From contig NC_080044.1 in the NCBI RefSeq assembly GCF_012489685.1, positions 31,861,021-31,925,020 on the forward strand: a stretch of DNA of 64,000 nt. The letters run 5' to 3'. This stretch comes from Lotus japonicus (lineage: Eukaryota > Streptophyta > Magnoliopsida > Fabales > Fabaceae). Positions 11,301 through 21,517 of the stretch are shown here, piece after piece. The notes below the pieces were generated by a model. The model saw only the letters and a list, made by a program, of their open reading frames with translations, was not told the origin of the DNA and did no database searches. Each line of letters starts with the position of its first letter. Within the stretch, counting starts at the first letter, position 1. A program made the position numbers and the translations under genes.

Positions 11301-14300
11301 CCCCGATAACTTAATTCCAGCAACTCATCAAAACTGAAGCAGAAAGTACATTATGGGTAATAATTTTATGAGTCTACATACAACCAATCATGAATATGTC
11401 CCAAAACTAAATATATAAATAACCTCTTGCACTGAGTTAAAAGCCGTCCTAAACCCCAGAAAGTGCCTCCACCTATACTTGTTCCACTAACTCGCTCAAA
11501 CTTTCCATCTCCTTCCACCTATATGTAATTATTCAACCATTAATTTCAGTTCTTAAAAAAGTTAAAATATTTGGAAGTTGGACAAATAAAGCTAGTACAT
11601 AACCTATGATAACTACCTTGATCATGCCAACACCAGAGCCAATATTAACAAGAAGATAGGGATACAGATCATTTTGGTCAATCTCCACAAATTGCTTTTG
11701 ATCACCCATATAGGTGAATGCTTCCCGGTGAACCACCTATTTAAAGAAGAGCCAGATAAATATGAGAACTTCTGGTGAACCCCTGATAAAATATTTACTG
11801 AAGATAAAGATTTCTATGTCGATGAAAAAGAAAAACTATGAACGGGGGAAGTCATTGAACTGTAAAATACATATATGCTTTCAATAGACTGAGAATCTTA
11901 GAGCTGCTTAACGGAAAATCATTTAAGTAATCCGACTCAAATATTGACATTAGACTGATTACATGAGAGCCTTCATTTCAAACATTGTGTATATGACCAC
12001 TTTAATTTTATTATCTGAAATTAATAAATCATGAACAAACATGAACTACTTTCCAACAACTATTCCCTGAAAAAATGGAATTTAAGAACAAAAGTTAACA
12101 TTTACTAAACCAAAATGTGCATAACTAACATCTTCCTAATAAAAATAAGGACTTAAACTTGCAACATCTTGAAGTCTGCATTATGATACACTAGCAAATT
12201 TTCATATATGCATATGCCAATCTCCCCATAAGAGATTATTTATCAAATGCATGGAGGAAAAATGAATATGAATCACAATAAATTTGATTTGATATCTATA
12301 AATGAGAGAATTGCTTTATAACAATAAAATAGCATTACTAGTTTGTGTTAATAGAATCCTACCTCGAGAAGAAAATTCGCTCCTGCAACAAGACAATCCA
12401 TTTCATCTTCCTTGTCAAGAACTATCCCCAATCTTTCCTTGAAGAGGTCTGCAAATTTGTATGCACCACCACCTGTGGCCTTCTCACCAATAGTTTTTCA
12501 TTCTTAAGTAAATAACATACATTCAATTGCCTCAGCCTTAAGACTAAATAAATAGTACTTTTTTTCATGAAATTTTTTCATATTAAATATCTCAATAAGC
12601 TTGTGTTTACCTTCTTCAACTATTAATACTCTTTCTATTTAAACTTAGCTTAAAGTATATGTAGGTTGACCATAACACAGACGGTAAGGAATAGAAATTG
12701 CTTAAAAGAGAAGCAGAGTGAATCTATAATTTTTTCACAAAACACCTATATGCACAATCAAACATGAATAAATTCTTCATAAAATGACATGTTCAACTTT
12801 ATATTTGATTTTACTGAATATTATTTCTGAATAATTTTCAAGTACAGAATTTACATAATATAGACTAGTCCCTGTTGCAAGTTTTCTAAATCAAAGATAT
12901 ATTGAAGCTTTACAAATCTGTCCAAATTAAATTTGGGACTATAATTATACAGAGCAAATTAACAATAACAACAGTAATAATTCTCAACATTGTCCTGTGA
13001 AGTTATAGAACAATTTCAGAAGTTTGTTTTGCAGGCAGAGTCATCCAAACAAGTGTGCCGTTTCCTCAAATCATTATATGATCTCAAGCAAACCTCCATG
13101 ACATGGTTTGGTGGATTGACTACTGTGGTTCAACAATATTACACGTAGTGATCCAAACCACTTAGTTTTCTATTGCCATTCAACTACAAGGCGCATTTAC
13201 TTGGGTATTTATGTTGACAACATAATCATTGGCAGTGATCACTATGGCGTCACACATGTAAACCAACATCTTTTCCATCACATTGAGATAAGTTGTAATT
13301 TTGTTTGTGAAAAGATCGTATCTGGGGGATTACACCACTACTTTCGTCAACTCAAATGATCAATTGAAGAACATCTTTACTAAATCTTTACGAGGTCCTT
13401 GAATCAATTATATATGTGACAAGCTTGGTACATATTTTTCATATGATCCAACTTGATGTGGAGTGTCCAAATAATTAGATAGGATTATTACAGGGTGATT
13501 TTATGTTGTACATTATCTTGTAATTACAGTAATAAGGGAAACTATTGATCCTAGCATTTATGAAACCTATCACATATAATGTTCCCTGACGTCTAATTTA
13601 AGTCCACGGATTCGTTTAACACCTTCTCATTTTCTATGTATTAATAAGACTAACTCCTGTTGCTTAGCTATATTACAGCATTACAAACACGTCCGAAAGA
13701 AACATTTAGAAAAATATAGCTGTACAGGCATCATGATCATCAACATCAGAATAATAATCGTAATTTTCAACAATTTGATTACCTTAATAGTTATTGGTTG
13801 ACTTCCAGGATTTTCATGCTGCTGACTGCCTAAATTCATCATCAAGTCAATTAATTCAAAGGAAATAGCAAAGCAGAAATAAGAATTTCAGAATGACTTC
13901 AAAAACGAATTCAGCATCATGAAATGTACGACCGCAAGTTAAATGAATTCAGCATCATCAAATTATTTAGTACTGTAAGAGTGATTGTATTTATCTCTGT
14001 ACTTAGTGGGTAACTAGCTTGATTTGTAAGTTGCAGAAAATAGCTTATTCACATGTTAAATGCACATAAGTGATGAATTAGGTTGGATTCTGTTAGTCAT
14101 AGAATCAATAGAAGAATAATTAGGTTTGTCAGAAGTCCCACATTGGCTAGAGATATGGCCAAACAAGTGTTTATAAAGGGTAGAGCAACCCTCAACTCTT
14201 GAGCTAGCTTTTGGGTTGAGTTAGGCCTCCCAAATTCTAATATGGTATCAGAGTCTATCCTAGATCCATTTGTTGTCGAGACCTCCCATATTTGGGCCAC

Positions 14301-17300
14301 TCGTTGATGCTCATTCCACGCTCGAGATGTCTAGCCCTGGGCGTGAGGGGGTGTTAGAAGTCCCACATTGGCGTTTATAAATGGTAGAGAAACCCTCAAC
14401 TCTTGAGCTATCTATTGGGTTGAGTTAGGCCCCCAAATTCTAATAAGGTTTATTGTAAGTTGTAATCTATTCAATATAGCTAATTGCCTAATTTAAACAC
14501 AAGTCAAATGTGCCTAAGCAATTGGTTAGGTGAGGTTTGATTCTGTTAGTACTAGAATTTGGTAGATTGTAAGTGTAAGAAATAAATTATCTTACAACTG
14601 ATACAGTTCATGCTTCCATAAATAGTAAACTTAATTAGCAAACTTATAGCCTATTTATTACAAGTAATTGAAGCATATTCACCACCTAATTAGCAAACTT
14701 CAATCAAGCTTAATTTTGAAGGTCAAAGCTAGCTGTTTCGAGCTTGAGTTTCATTATAACTATGTCATGCTGACAGACACTTGAGACTTCTATGACAAAT
14801 AATACATATAGACTGTAAAAAAAAATTTAAAAGTAAGGAAGGAAGAAAACAATTTAGTAAAAAGAGGAAGAGATATTCTATCCGACCAGTTTGAGAAACT
14901 AAACGAATATGAGATCAATACAACAGTGTTAAAGGAGAAATCAGTATTTAAGCTCAGTTCACCATGCCAGTTGATCAAGTTTTTGAAAGAACAAAAAATT
15001 GTTAACCATGAACATGATCAGAGGCTTAGAAATTTTGGTTTTACCAAGACAAATATTATCAAATATAAAGAATTGGAATAATGAAGATACAAAATTCAGC
15101 CACACCTCCAAGATGAAGTTTCATGGTCTTGATAAAATCTAAACAATCATTTATCTTGCTTGTTTCAAACTTCTTAAAATTGAGCCTCCCATTAAGAACA
15201 GGATGGTTCCTACTGCCATTGGATGTCTCCAACGCCTTTCTAGGCGAGATCCCCTCCTCACCATCAACAAAATGATCACCATCTTTCGTGAAGTATACTA
15301 ACTTGGCAAGAGATCCTGTCAACAGGTAGACAACATTATTTTAGGCAGGAGGCAACTAATGTGAAGCAGAACTATTCTCCATAATTGACCAAAGTTGGGA
15401 AAATTTCTGAACAAAACTAGTTGGAAAGCAAAGTAATAATCATGATTTCAAAATGGTTAAACAATGCGGCGAGTTAGTTCAAGAAAAATGATAGCAATAC
15501 CAAAAGATAATTCACAGCCAACAGCATGACATTCGATTAACCAACTTGAGAAATATAACAAATACAGAATGATTTTCTGAAATTCCGAGCAAAATACTAA
15601 CTGCCAATAAACAAATAATATTGTACTTACTAAAATGCAGATAGACAGTTTTCTGAGAATAATAATAAAGCAAAATGCATTAAAAATAAAAACATATATC
15701 ATATATGTATTTATGTATATGTGTGTGTGTGTATATACAGAGAGAGAAAGAGAGAGAGAGAGAGAGCATAAATTAAGTTGATGTTTTTGGTAAACCCAGA
15801 AGAAAAAATGCATAGTTGAACACACATACACTAAGAAATGAATAAAATAAGCATGCAACTATGAAGCAATTGCTAGGGAACAAATAAACAATCATGCCTT
15901 AGAGGGGTTGACTACATATATTAAACAACACCTTTGAGCTCTATAAAAATCCAACAAAAAAATTAACACAACGTGTTTGTCTAATGGTTTGGGATCTAAG
16001 AAAAACCAATAAAAAAAACACAAGGCCTTTTCTTGATGGTATATCCTAATGTTTACACAGTTCTTCCTTACTTCTTTTCATCAGACTATCATCTGTTAGA
16101 ACCACATTTCTCGTGAAGCCTCAACTGATTCTCACATGAGAAAACTACCTTAGAGTGAGACATGTGTATCCCATCTTCTCATCAGTAGTTTCTATCCCAC
16201 TTTCCCCAATACTTTTATTCATAATCTTGTCAATTGTCATGTTTCCGCTCATCTATCTTTAGCAGTTTCGTCACTGCTACACCTTTATATTTGTTTTTGC
16301 TGCCAATTAACCGCGGAGCATCCTTGCAATAGGATTTTCCCTTGAGTTTATGCAATTTCAAGTAATAAGTTCCGCTTGACGCATTTTTTCACCCAACTTG
16401 GATTCTATGTGTGACTTCCCCATCACAAGAATATATATTTACAGCAGATATATAGATGTCACCCCTTCTAATTTCTCTTCACCAGAGGAGGTAAATATTC
16501 TGGAATTTTCAGACAAACACCTTCAATGCTGCCATTTCATCAAGGGAGAGAATCTCTGAAAGGTGGCCCAAGCAGAGGTAAAGGGATAAGATGTTCAGAG
16601 ATAAGTGAGAACTATTTTTGTTTCATTTTTTGATATTAGAAATGTTGGAGACCATGGTGGTCATGCTTGACATTATGGTTTCCACTCCAAAAAGGATATG
16701 CTTCCCACAGTCCAAACAATAATAGGACCTTAGAACCATTAGTGTAAATTTAGTGCCATATAGACCAGTAAATCGTAGATAAGATTACAGTAGCAGTAGA
16801 TGGAACTACAAAGCAGCATAGCAGATACCCGGATAGGAAAATTTCAAAAACTCTAACAAAGACAATTAAATATCAACCCGCAAGAACAAAAAATTAAACC
16901 CCAATTTTTCTAAATGGTGATCCTGCTTGACATTACAGTTTTCTACTCCAAGAAGTATATGCTTCCCACAGTCAAAAGTCAAAACAATAATCGAACCTTA
17001 GAAGCTTTAGTGTAAATATAATGTCATATAGACCAGTGAATATCTAACTGCATTAGATGATGCTGCAAAGCAGCGTAGCATGTCAGCTACTTGTTGCAAG
17101 TGGGCAAATTATTGTGGTGACATCATGGAGCAAGTTGTTCAATCGATACTACAAAGATATACTAAGAAAAATTGTAAAGCCACATTTTGTGGCTGATCAT
17201 AACATGAATGAAGGGGCAGAGCAAGCCTACAAATAGCACTATGCAGAGCGCTTCAAAATCGTCCCAAGCAAGCAATGAAACTTGCTTCCTGGAGAGAAAT

Positions 17301-18182
17301 GTTGCTTCTCATGTGAGGTTCTCCTAGTGAGAGTTCTCCTATTTCCGAAGAGAGCGTAATTTGCTCTCTCCTTGTATTTAGCGAGAGATGTTGTAACAAC
17401 TTCCACTTAGTGAAAATGATTTACTGGCGCCCGGTTTTTTCCTTATCTGGTTGAGGCATGTAAATATTGTGTCAATTTCCTACTCCCTCGCCTCTTATTT
17501 TAGTTGTGTGATATTTATCCTGATACTGTGGTATCCAAACATAGCAGTCCCGCGGTTAGGCAAATTCAAAAAACTTTTAACACAAAAAGATCATGACCTG
17601 TAGAACTCTGATAAAAAATTAGATGTTGAGCCCGCAAGAACAAAAACCTAATCCCCAACTTTTATAAAGCTAGTAGATGTTAATAAGTTCCAGAGTGAAC
17701 CCCATTCTGAACAAAGTTAGATCAACCAATGTGATGGCAATACAAAGATAGATAGAACTAATTCAGGGCCAAACTTGAGAAACTTAACTCATACATTCGA
17801 ATTTGAACAACAATCTGGACTGAAATGAAAAACACCAATCTCCACAAAACGCAGGTAATCATCTATTTTCATGTCATGAATATTGATTAGACGAATGCAA
17901 ACGGGGGATTCAAGCAACAATTGTAGACAGATAACAAACGAAGAATAATTTCATAGGCAGAATTATAGCCAACCAATGATTAGAAACTAAACACCCAATC
18001 AAGATGTAGAATCCCACAAGATTGCACAAAGCAATGATGTAGAATCAATAAACATGAAACAATTACAAATTGATACGACAGAAAACCAGAAACTTACCCC
18101 CAATATCCAAAGCCAGATGATATACATGAATTTCTCGATTAGGATCCGAATTCACTTCAGTTTGAACCTCTCTGGAATCCAT
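8301..18182 (-). CDS. PANK1: Pantothenate kinase (eukaryotic type II), complete
   Basis: It phosphorylates pantothenate, the first committed step of CoA synthesis, in the cytosol. Ten exons join in phase to 412 residues: 18182-18098, 15315-15106, 13829-13783, 12479-12363, 11736-11617, 11518-11424, 11333-11240, 10040-9909, 8738-8626, 8526-8301 (1239 bp with stop). The start is the ATG of [13 protein letters not shown]-site motifs are visible: [14 protein letters not shown] (D26-S30), [19 protein letters not shown] and [33 protein letters not shown] is typical of plant PANK1. Length fits the short single-domain plant form, not the long PANK2 fusion with an extra C-terminal domain. The introns hold several transposons, listed separately, but all splice sites are intact. 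The symbol rests on similarity only. Confidence 0.96.
9515..9531. repeat. Poly-C tract (17 C)
   Basis: An unbroken run of C in an intron of the pantothenate kinase gene, followed by an A-rich tract. It is a homopolymer where length errors are likely. Confidence 0.9.
10197..11221 (+). mobile_element. LINE-like retroinsertion carrying only an ORF1-type tail, with poly-A and TSD
   Basis: The insert lies in PANK intron 7. It ends in AACAAAAAAAAAA at 11210-11221 and is flanked by a 16-bp duplication, AACTTTCAATAGTCTT (10181-10196) and AACTTCCAATAGTCTT (about 11222-11237). It encodes a hydrophilic protein on +: [20 protein letters not shown], then after an inserted [18 protein letters not shown], then basic AT-hook-like RGRPKKK and, in a shifted frame, PKGSKNKPK, ending near 11013. 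This resembles the C-terminal part of plant LINE ORF1. No RT follows; the 3' UTR comes straight after, so this copy is internally deleted or a non-autonomous derivative. Confidence 0.7.
10413..10592. mobile_element. 180-bp Mutator-type MITE nested in the LINE-like insert
   Basis: Inverted ends of about 46 bp (GGATAAAACTTAGGTCAAGT at left; the right end reads GGATAAAACTTAGATCAAGT on the other strand). The flanking 9-bp duplication is TTTAATGAA (10404-10412) and TTTAACGAA (10593-10601), one mismatch. A 9-bp duplication is typical of Mutator-like elements. Removing the element plus one duplication rejoins the LINE reading frame on both sides, which confirms the limits. Confidence 0.85.
13030..13450 (+). 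pseudogene. Deleted Ty1/copia fragment (RT and RNase H tail) in PANK intron 3
   Basis: The + strand reads [18 protein letters not shown], then [15 protein letters not shown] (the YVDD region with an N), then after a large deletion [12 protein letters not shown] (the usual [12 protein letters not shown] tail). Stops interrupt it. It lies opposite to the host gene. The DNA after it (13450-13600) may be LTR but has no clear ends. Confidence 0.8.
14127..14445 (+). mobile_element. TRIM retrotransposon, two LTRs and 5-bp TSD, in PANK intron 2
   Basis: LTR1 is 14127-14242 and LTR2 is 14352-14445. Both start TGTYAGAAGTCCCACATTGG and end TTCTAATA; LTR2 lacks about 22 bp. The primer-binding site TGGTATCAGAG follows LTR1 directly, and a polypurine tract (GTGAGGGGG) precedes LTR2. 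AGGTT is duplicated at 14122-14126 and 14446-14450. The 109-bp interior has no coding capacity, which defines a TRIM. Confidence 0.93.
15697..15768. repeat. Compound microsatellite (AT, GT, GA)
   Basis: The tract runs ATATATC... through GTGTGTGTGTGT into GAGAGAAAGAGAGAGAGAGAG within PANK intron 1. Confidence 0.9.
16655..17670. repeat. Tandem segmental duplication in PANK intron 1, one copy interrupted
   Basis: Copy 1 (about 16655-16910) and copy 2 (about 16911-17670) share TGCTTGACATTA, ATATGCTTCCCACAGTC, ATAGACCAGTRAAT, CAAAGCAGCRTAGCA and, at the far end, CCCGCAAGAACAAAAA. Copy 2 is longer because a solo LTR sits inside it. Each copy is about 250 bp without that insert. Confidence 0.8.
17081..17541. 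mobile_element. Solo LTR (461 bp) with 5-bp TSD
   Basis: It starts TGTCAGCTACTTG and ends GGTATCCAAACA, the TG...CA ends of an LTR. TAGCA is duplicated at 17076-17080 and 17542-17546. Copy 1 of the surrounding duplication lacks it and so shows the empty site. No primer-binding site or coding part is present, so it is a solo LTR. The family cannot be told from the LTR alone. Confidence 0.9.
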
Positions 18183-18595
18183 AATCTTCAGTTATTGACT
18201 CTATATTATCAAATCCCTCGTTCATCCATGATTATATGAGAAATCATTTCACACATTCTTCATGATTGATTTTGAAAAAATGGTATTTCTATTTCCCTTC
18301 AATTCATTCACATTAACAGTTAATTTCAGAGAGAGAGTTGGAAGGAGACAAGTGGGAAGTAGGTATGTGACGCGAATGGAACAAGGGGATTGGATATGCT
18401 GCTTTGCAAGCTTCGCATTTAACCGTTGACCTCACGCTGCCCGATGCTGTTTGGCAAATCACGTGCCAACGGTAGAGTTATGCTAATTAGTAGTAATTAG
18501 CACGTGCTTAGATATACAAATTTTAAATAATTATTTTTTATCAAATTAAATTTTCTTTTTTTTTTGTAAACCACAACTTTATATGTTCTCGAATG
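18183..18595. other. Upstream region of pantothenate kinase
   Basis: This stretch lies directly 5' of the minus-strand ATG and should hold the 5' UTR and promoter. A GA-rich string (AGAGAGAGAGTTGG on +) lies at 18331-18344. I could not fix a TATA box or start site with confidence. Confidence 0.4.
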
Positions 18596-18815
18596 ATAAC
18601 TCAAGTGGTAAGAGTTAGAGAACATATGAGTTGGGTGAGATCCCGTGAAGGTAGCTCAGTTGGTAGCTAAAGGACATGAAGGAGTTTTAAGAAGGAGGTC
18701 CAGGGTTCGAATCCTGGAAACTAACATTCCCCCACCCCCACTAACATTACTAACAACTAACATTTGTCTATCCAAAAAAAAAAATGAGTTGGGTGAGGGA
18801 GGTCCAATGATCAAT
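18593..18815 (+). mobile_element. tRNA-derived SINE carrying a second SINE inserted with a 14-bp TSD
   Basis: The outer SINE begins GATAACTCAAGTGGTAAGAG (box A-like), a type seen again near 49437, 53780 and 60903. It is split by a second SINE (18640-18783) with GTAGCTCAGTTGG (box A), GGTTCGAATCC (box B) and a terminal A-run. ATGAGTTGGGTGAG is present on both sides (18626-18639 and 18784-18797). After the inner copy the outer one resumes with GGAGGTCCAATGATC. Confidence 0.88.
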
Positions 18816-18899
18816 ATTTCCGATATACCAAAAAAAAACCACAACTTTATTGAATTCAAATAGAGTTGAGAAATAAGTCATCTCGATAATGGGCACTAT

Positions 18900-19970
18900 A
18901 TATTGCCAACAACAGAAAATGCAAGAAACCTATGTCAAAAAACCAACTATTCGAAAAAAAAAACCAAAAACAACATAAAATCATGCAAAAAAATTAGAAA
19001 GCAAAATGAATATTCGCATAATCGCATCAATTCAAGTAGGAGCCTGAGACATCTCATATCTCGTCGAGTGAGTTCTTCTAAGATGTTCCACAAAGGCTTG
19101 AATCGTCTCCTCATGAGTTCTCGGAAACACAAGACAACATAATTTATCAGTCTCCCACACAAACCTTTCACGCTAAAAAAAACACAATCATTTTTTAGAT
19201 CCTCCACTAAGAACATAAAATTCATAACCTCAAGTGAAGCCTCACAAAACATTCGGCAACTCCTTGTCCTTTGCGATCAGATCCTCAAACTCTTTATTCC
19301 TCCTTTCACGCTTAACCTTTTTGGGATGTCCTCTGCCTTTACGAATTGGACGATGAGAACCCTCTACTTCAAGTTCAACGTCCTTCACAACATTAGGTCT
19401 CTCTCACGACAAATCATTGAAATGAGAAAAGACAACATCTAAAGGAACTCCAGCCTGAACGGTGGGGGCGTCTGAATTCGCAGAGCCTCCACTAAACTCA
19501 TTCATTAGCTTCAAGTAAAAAGACTTCAATACGCTACGATTCAAACATACCGGTATCACACACACAAATATCAGAGCTAGAACATGTATCATCATAACCA
19601 ATGAAGCCAACAGAGGGACATACTACCGAAGGATCCCTCAAAGCCTACATCTTTATATTAAAATCCTATGAAATTTTCCGCATGATCTCAATCCCATGCA
19701 CAATCCAATCCATATAATCCATAATACAACCAGACTCAGTTGTCATAACAAATTTCAGCTCCTCATCAATGAAGATCTTATAATCTTCTCCAGGACCATT
19801 GATGAAGCGAACATGAGACCAAAGGACCTTCAGAAACCACAACTGGCTCAACGCATTCCTTCGCAACACCTACCTCATAAAAAAATGTGCTCATTATCAT
19901 CCTCCTTCAATCACGGCATAACATCACCCTTGCTTAGATTTTGTCCGTCTGCAACTTGCAACCCTACTTG
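18900..19970 (-). pseudogene. Probable LINE ORF1 remnant
   Basis: The minus strand holds broken frames of a hydrophilic protein. The best piece, near 19375-19250, reads EGSHRPIRKGRGHPKKVKRE, then RRNKEFEDLIAKDKELPNVL and a stop. The basic GRGxPKK patch resembles the end of plant LINE ORF1 and is comparable to the insert at 10197-11221. Upstream frames (19960-19400) include KECVEPVVVSEGP and acidic text. No RT is seen. The assignment is tentative. Confidence 0.45.
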
Positions 19971-20070
19971 AGTTTGCGGCTATTTTTTATTACCACAAAC
20001 TGCAGAGTTCTGAAAATTTCTCCCTCGTGTTTCATTCTTCTCAACACATACACACAGCAACAACAACAAC

Positions 20071-20195
20071 AATGGGAGATGAGAAGAAGCCCAAGCTTGT
20101 TGTTGTATGGCCCACCATCAAGCCTTTTGTAAATGGTTGAGCCTCCGACATGCTCGCCACCTGCGTCATTCAACCCATCGGTATGATCAAGGTTT
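20071..20195 (+). pseudogene. Broken first exon of a mitochondrial dicarboxylate/tricarboxylate carrier (DTC)
   Basis: The frame from the ATG at 20071 reads MGDEKKPK, VWPTIKPFVNG, a stop, then LATCVIQPIGMIK. Plant DTC proteins begin this way, with GGASGMLATCVIQPIDMIKV in the first carrier repeat. The stop comes from GGA to TGA, and the carrier-signature D is G here. The match ends at AAGGTTTCTTC, where an exon-intron border would be expected. Normal 5' UTR-like DNA (CAACAACAACAACA) precedes it. No other carrier exon was recognised downstream. Confidence 0.8.
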
Positions 20196-21170
20196 CTTCA
20201 TAAAGTTCTCACCTTTATGCAATTTGAGTCCTGATTCCCCCAAATGGGTTACTAGGTCTCTCTGATTTCCCTCCTGAGACTCATATATGTGTTCTTCATA
20301 AAGTTCTCATCTTTTTTTTCTTCCTCCCACTCCTTTCTGGATCCGTCGCACACCATGAATGTAAAGGAAGTGTTATGTTCATCTGAAGTTTATGGGTTCA
20401 TAGATGATGAGCAACAAAGGCAGTAGTGGTTAAAGTTCTTGACATAAACTTTTGAAGCAGGTTTATGCAATCATGAATCAATGTTTAATTGGTGATACAA
20501 ACACGGAATTACAGAGGTCTATAGATATTAAGTTCCAAGAACTTGAAAAGGGGAATTAAGGAAAAAGCAAATAATTTAGACTAGAAGATGACAAAGTTGC
20601 AGACAGAATCTAAAATGTGAAGTTCAAAAAGAAATTCTACTTTGGAGAACAAAGTGCTTTGGATTGACCAGATTTATATGAAGGAAAACCCAATTTGATG
20701 CGAAAAATTTACAAGAATTTGGTCTTATTCCCTTAACAATTTCAGAGGCAAAAAAAGTATTTAAGCCCAAAAATAAATCAGTTCAAAACCTCATAATTAA
20801 GCATGATCAGCAATGCCTATTCCTTGATTATTTTTGCAGCTTAAATAACTCAACCTTATGCAATTCACAATTGACATTTGGCACTAGGTTTCTCAATGAA
20901 AAGAAGTAAATGTTCTAATATTTTTCTAAGACCAGTTGCAAATAAAATATACTAGAAATAATACCCGTGTGTTGCACGGGTTGATTTACAATATTCTTAA
21001 AATTATATATAATTTTTATAGTTTTAATAAATATATAAATATTAAAGTATTTTTAATTATAAAATATAATAAATTAAATAATATGGAGGTGAGACATTTC
21101 ATTAAATAGAATTAGAGTTCGCTAGAACTAAATAATTAATATTACTCAAATTTAATAATTGATATTTTTT
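20196..21170. other. AT-rich intergenic DNA without recognised genes
   Basis: No coding frame or clear element end is seen. The phrase AATACCCGTGTGTTGCACGGG at 20962 is a common plant repeat motif and may mark an old element border. It may include intron of the vanished carrier gene. Confidence 0.3.
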
Positions 21171-21517
21171 TAAAATAAAACTTTATTGAAACGCAATAAA
21201 AATGAAAACAACCTTCTCATTTAGGTAATTACATTGGATCACAATATACCCATATTTGTTGTTCCCTACTACACCCTTGGTTTGCCACAATGTTTCTCTC
21301 ACGCAATACACGCACCACACTAACACACTGAATTACATGCATCAAATGATCTATATGATTAAACACTTGTTCCCATTTTCATGACCTCCTATCTCCCCTA
21401 GATACTCACTCAACCACTAAGGAGGAATCACTCTCAACCACCAAATTTGAAAATTTAATATGCTGGCAAAATAATAAAGCATGCAACACTACTTGAACCT
21501 CTGTCTCAAAAGCACCC

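Noticed and set aside
15457..15858. 133-codon ORF on the minus strand in PANK intron 1
   Set aside because: It is a hydrophobic translation of an AT/GT/GA microsatellite and intron sequence, not a gene.
18652..18724. A tRNA gene (GTAGCTCAGTTGG ... GGTTCGAATCC)
   Set aside because: Boxes A and B are present, but there is no proper cloverleaf, and the unit ends in poly-A with a 14-bp duplication, which fits a SINE.
18947..19252. 101-codon ORF on the minus strand after the GRGxPKK frame
   Set aside because: Could be LINE ORF2 start or 3' UTR, but no endonuclease or RT motif is visible.
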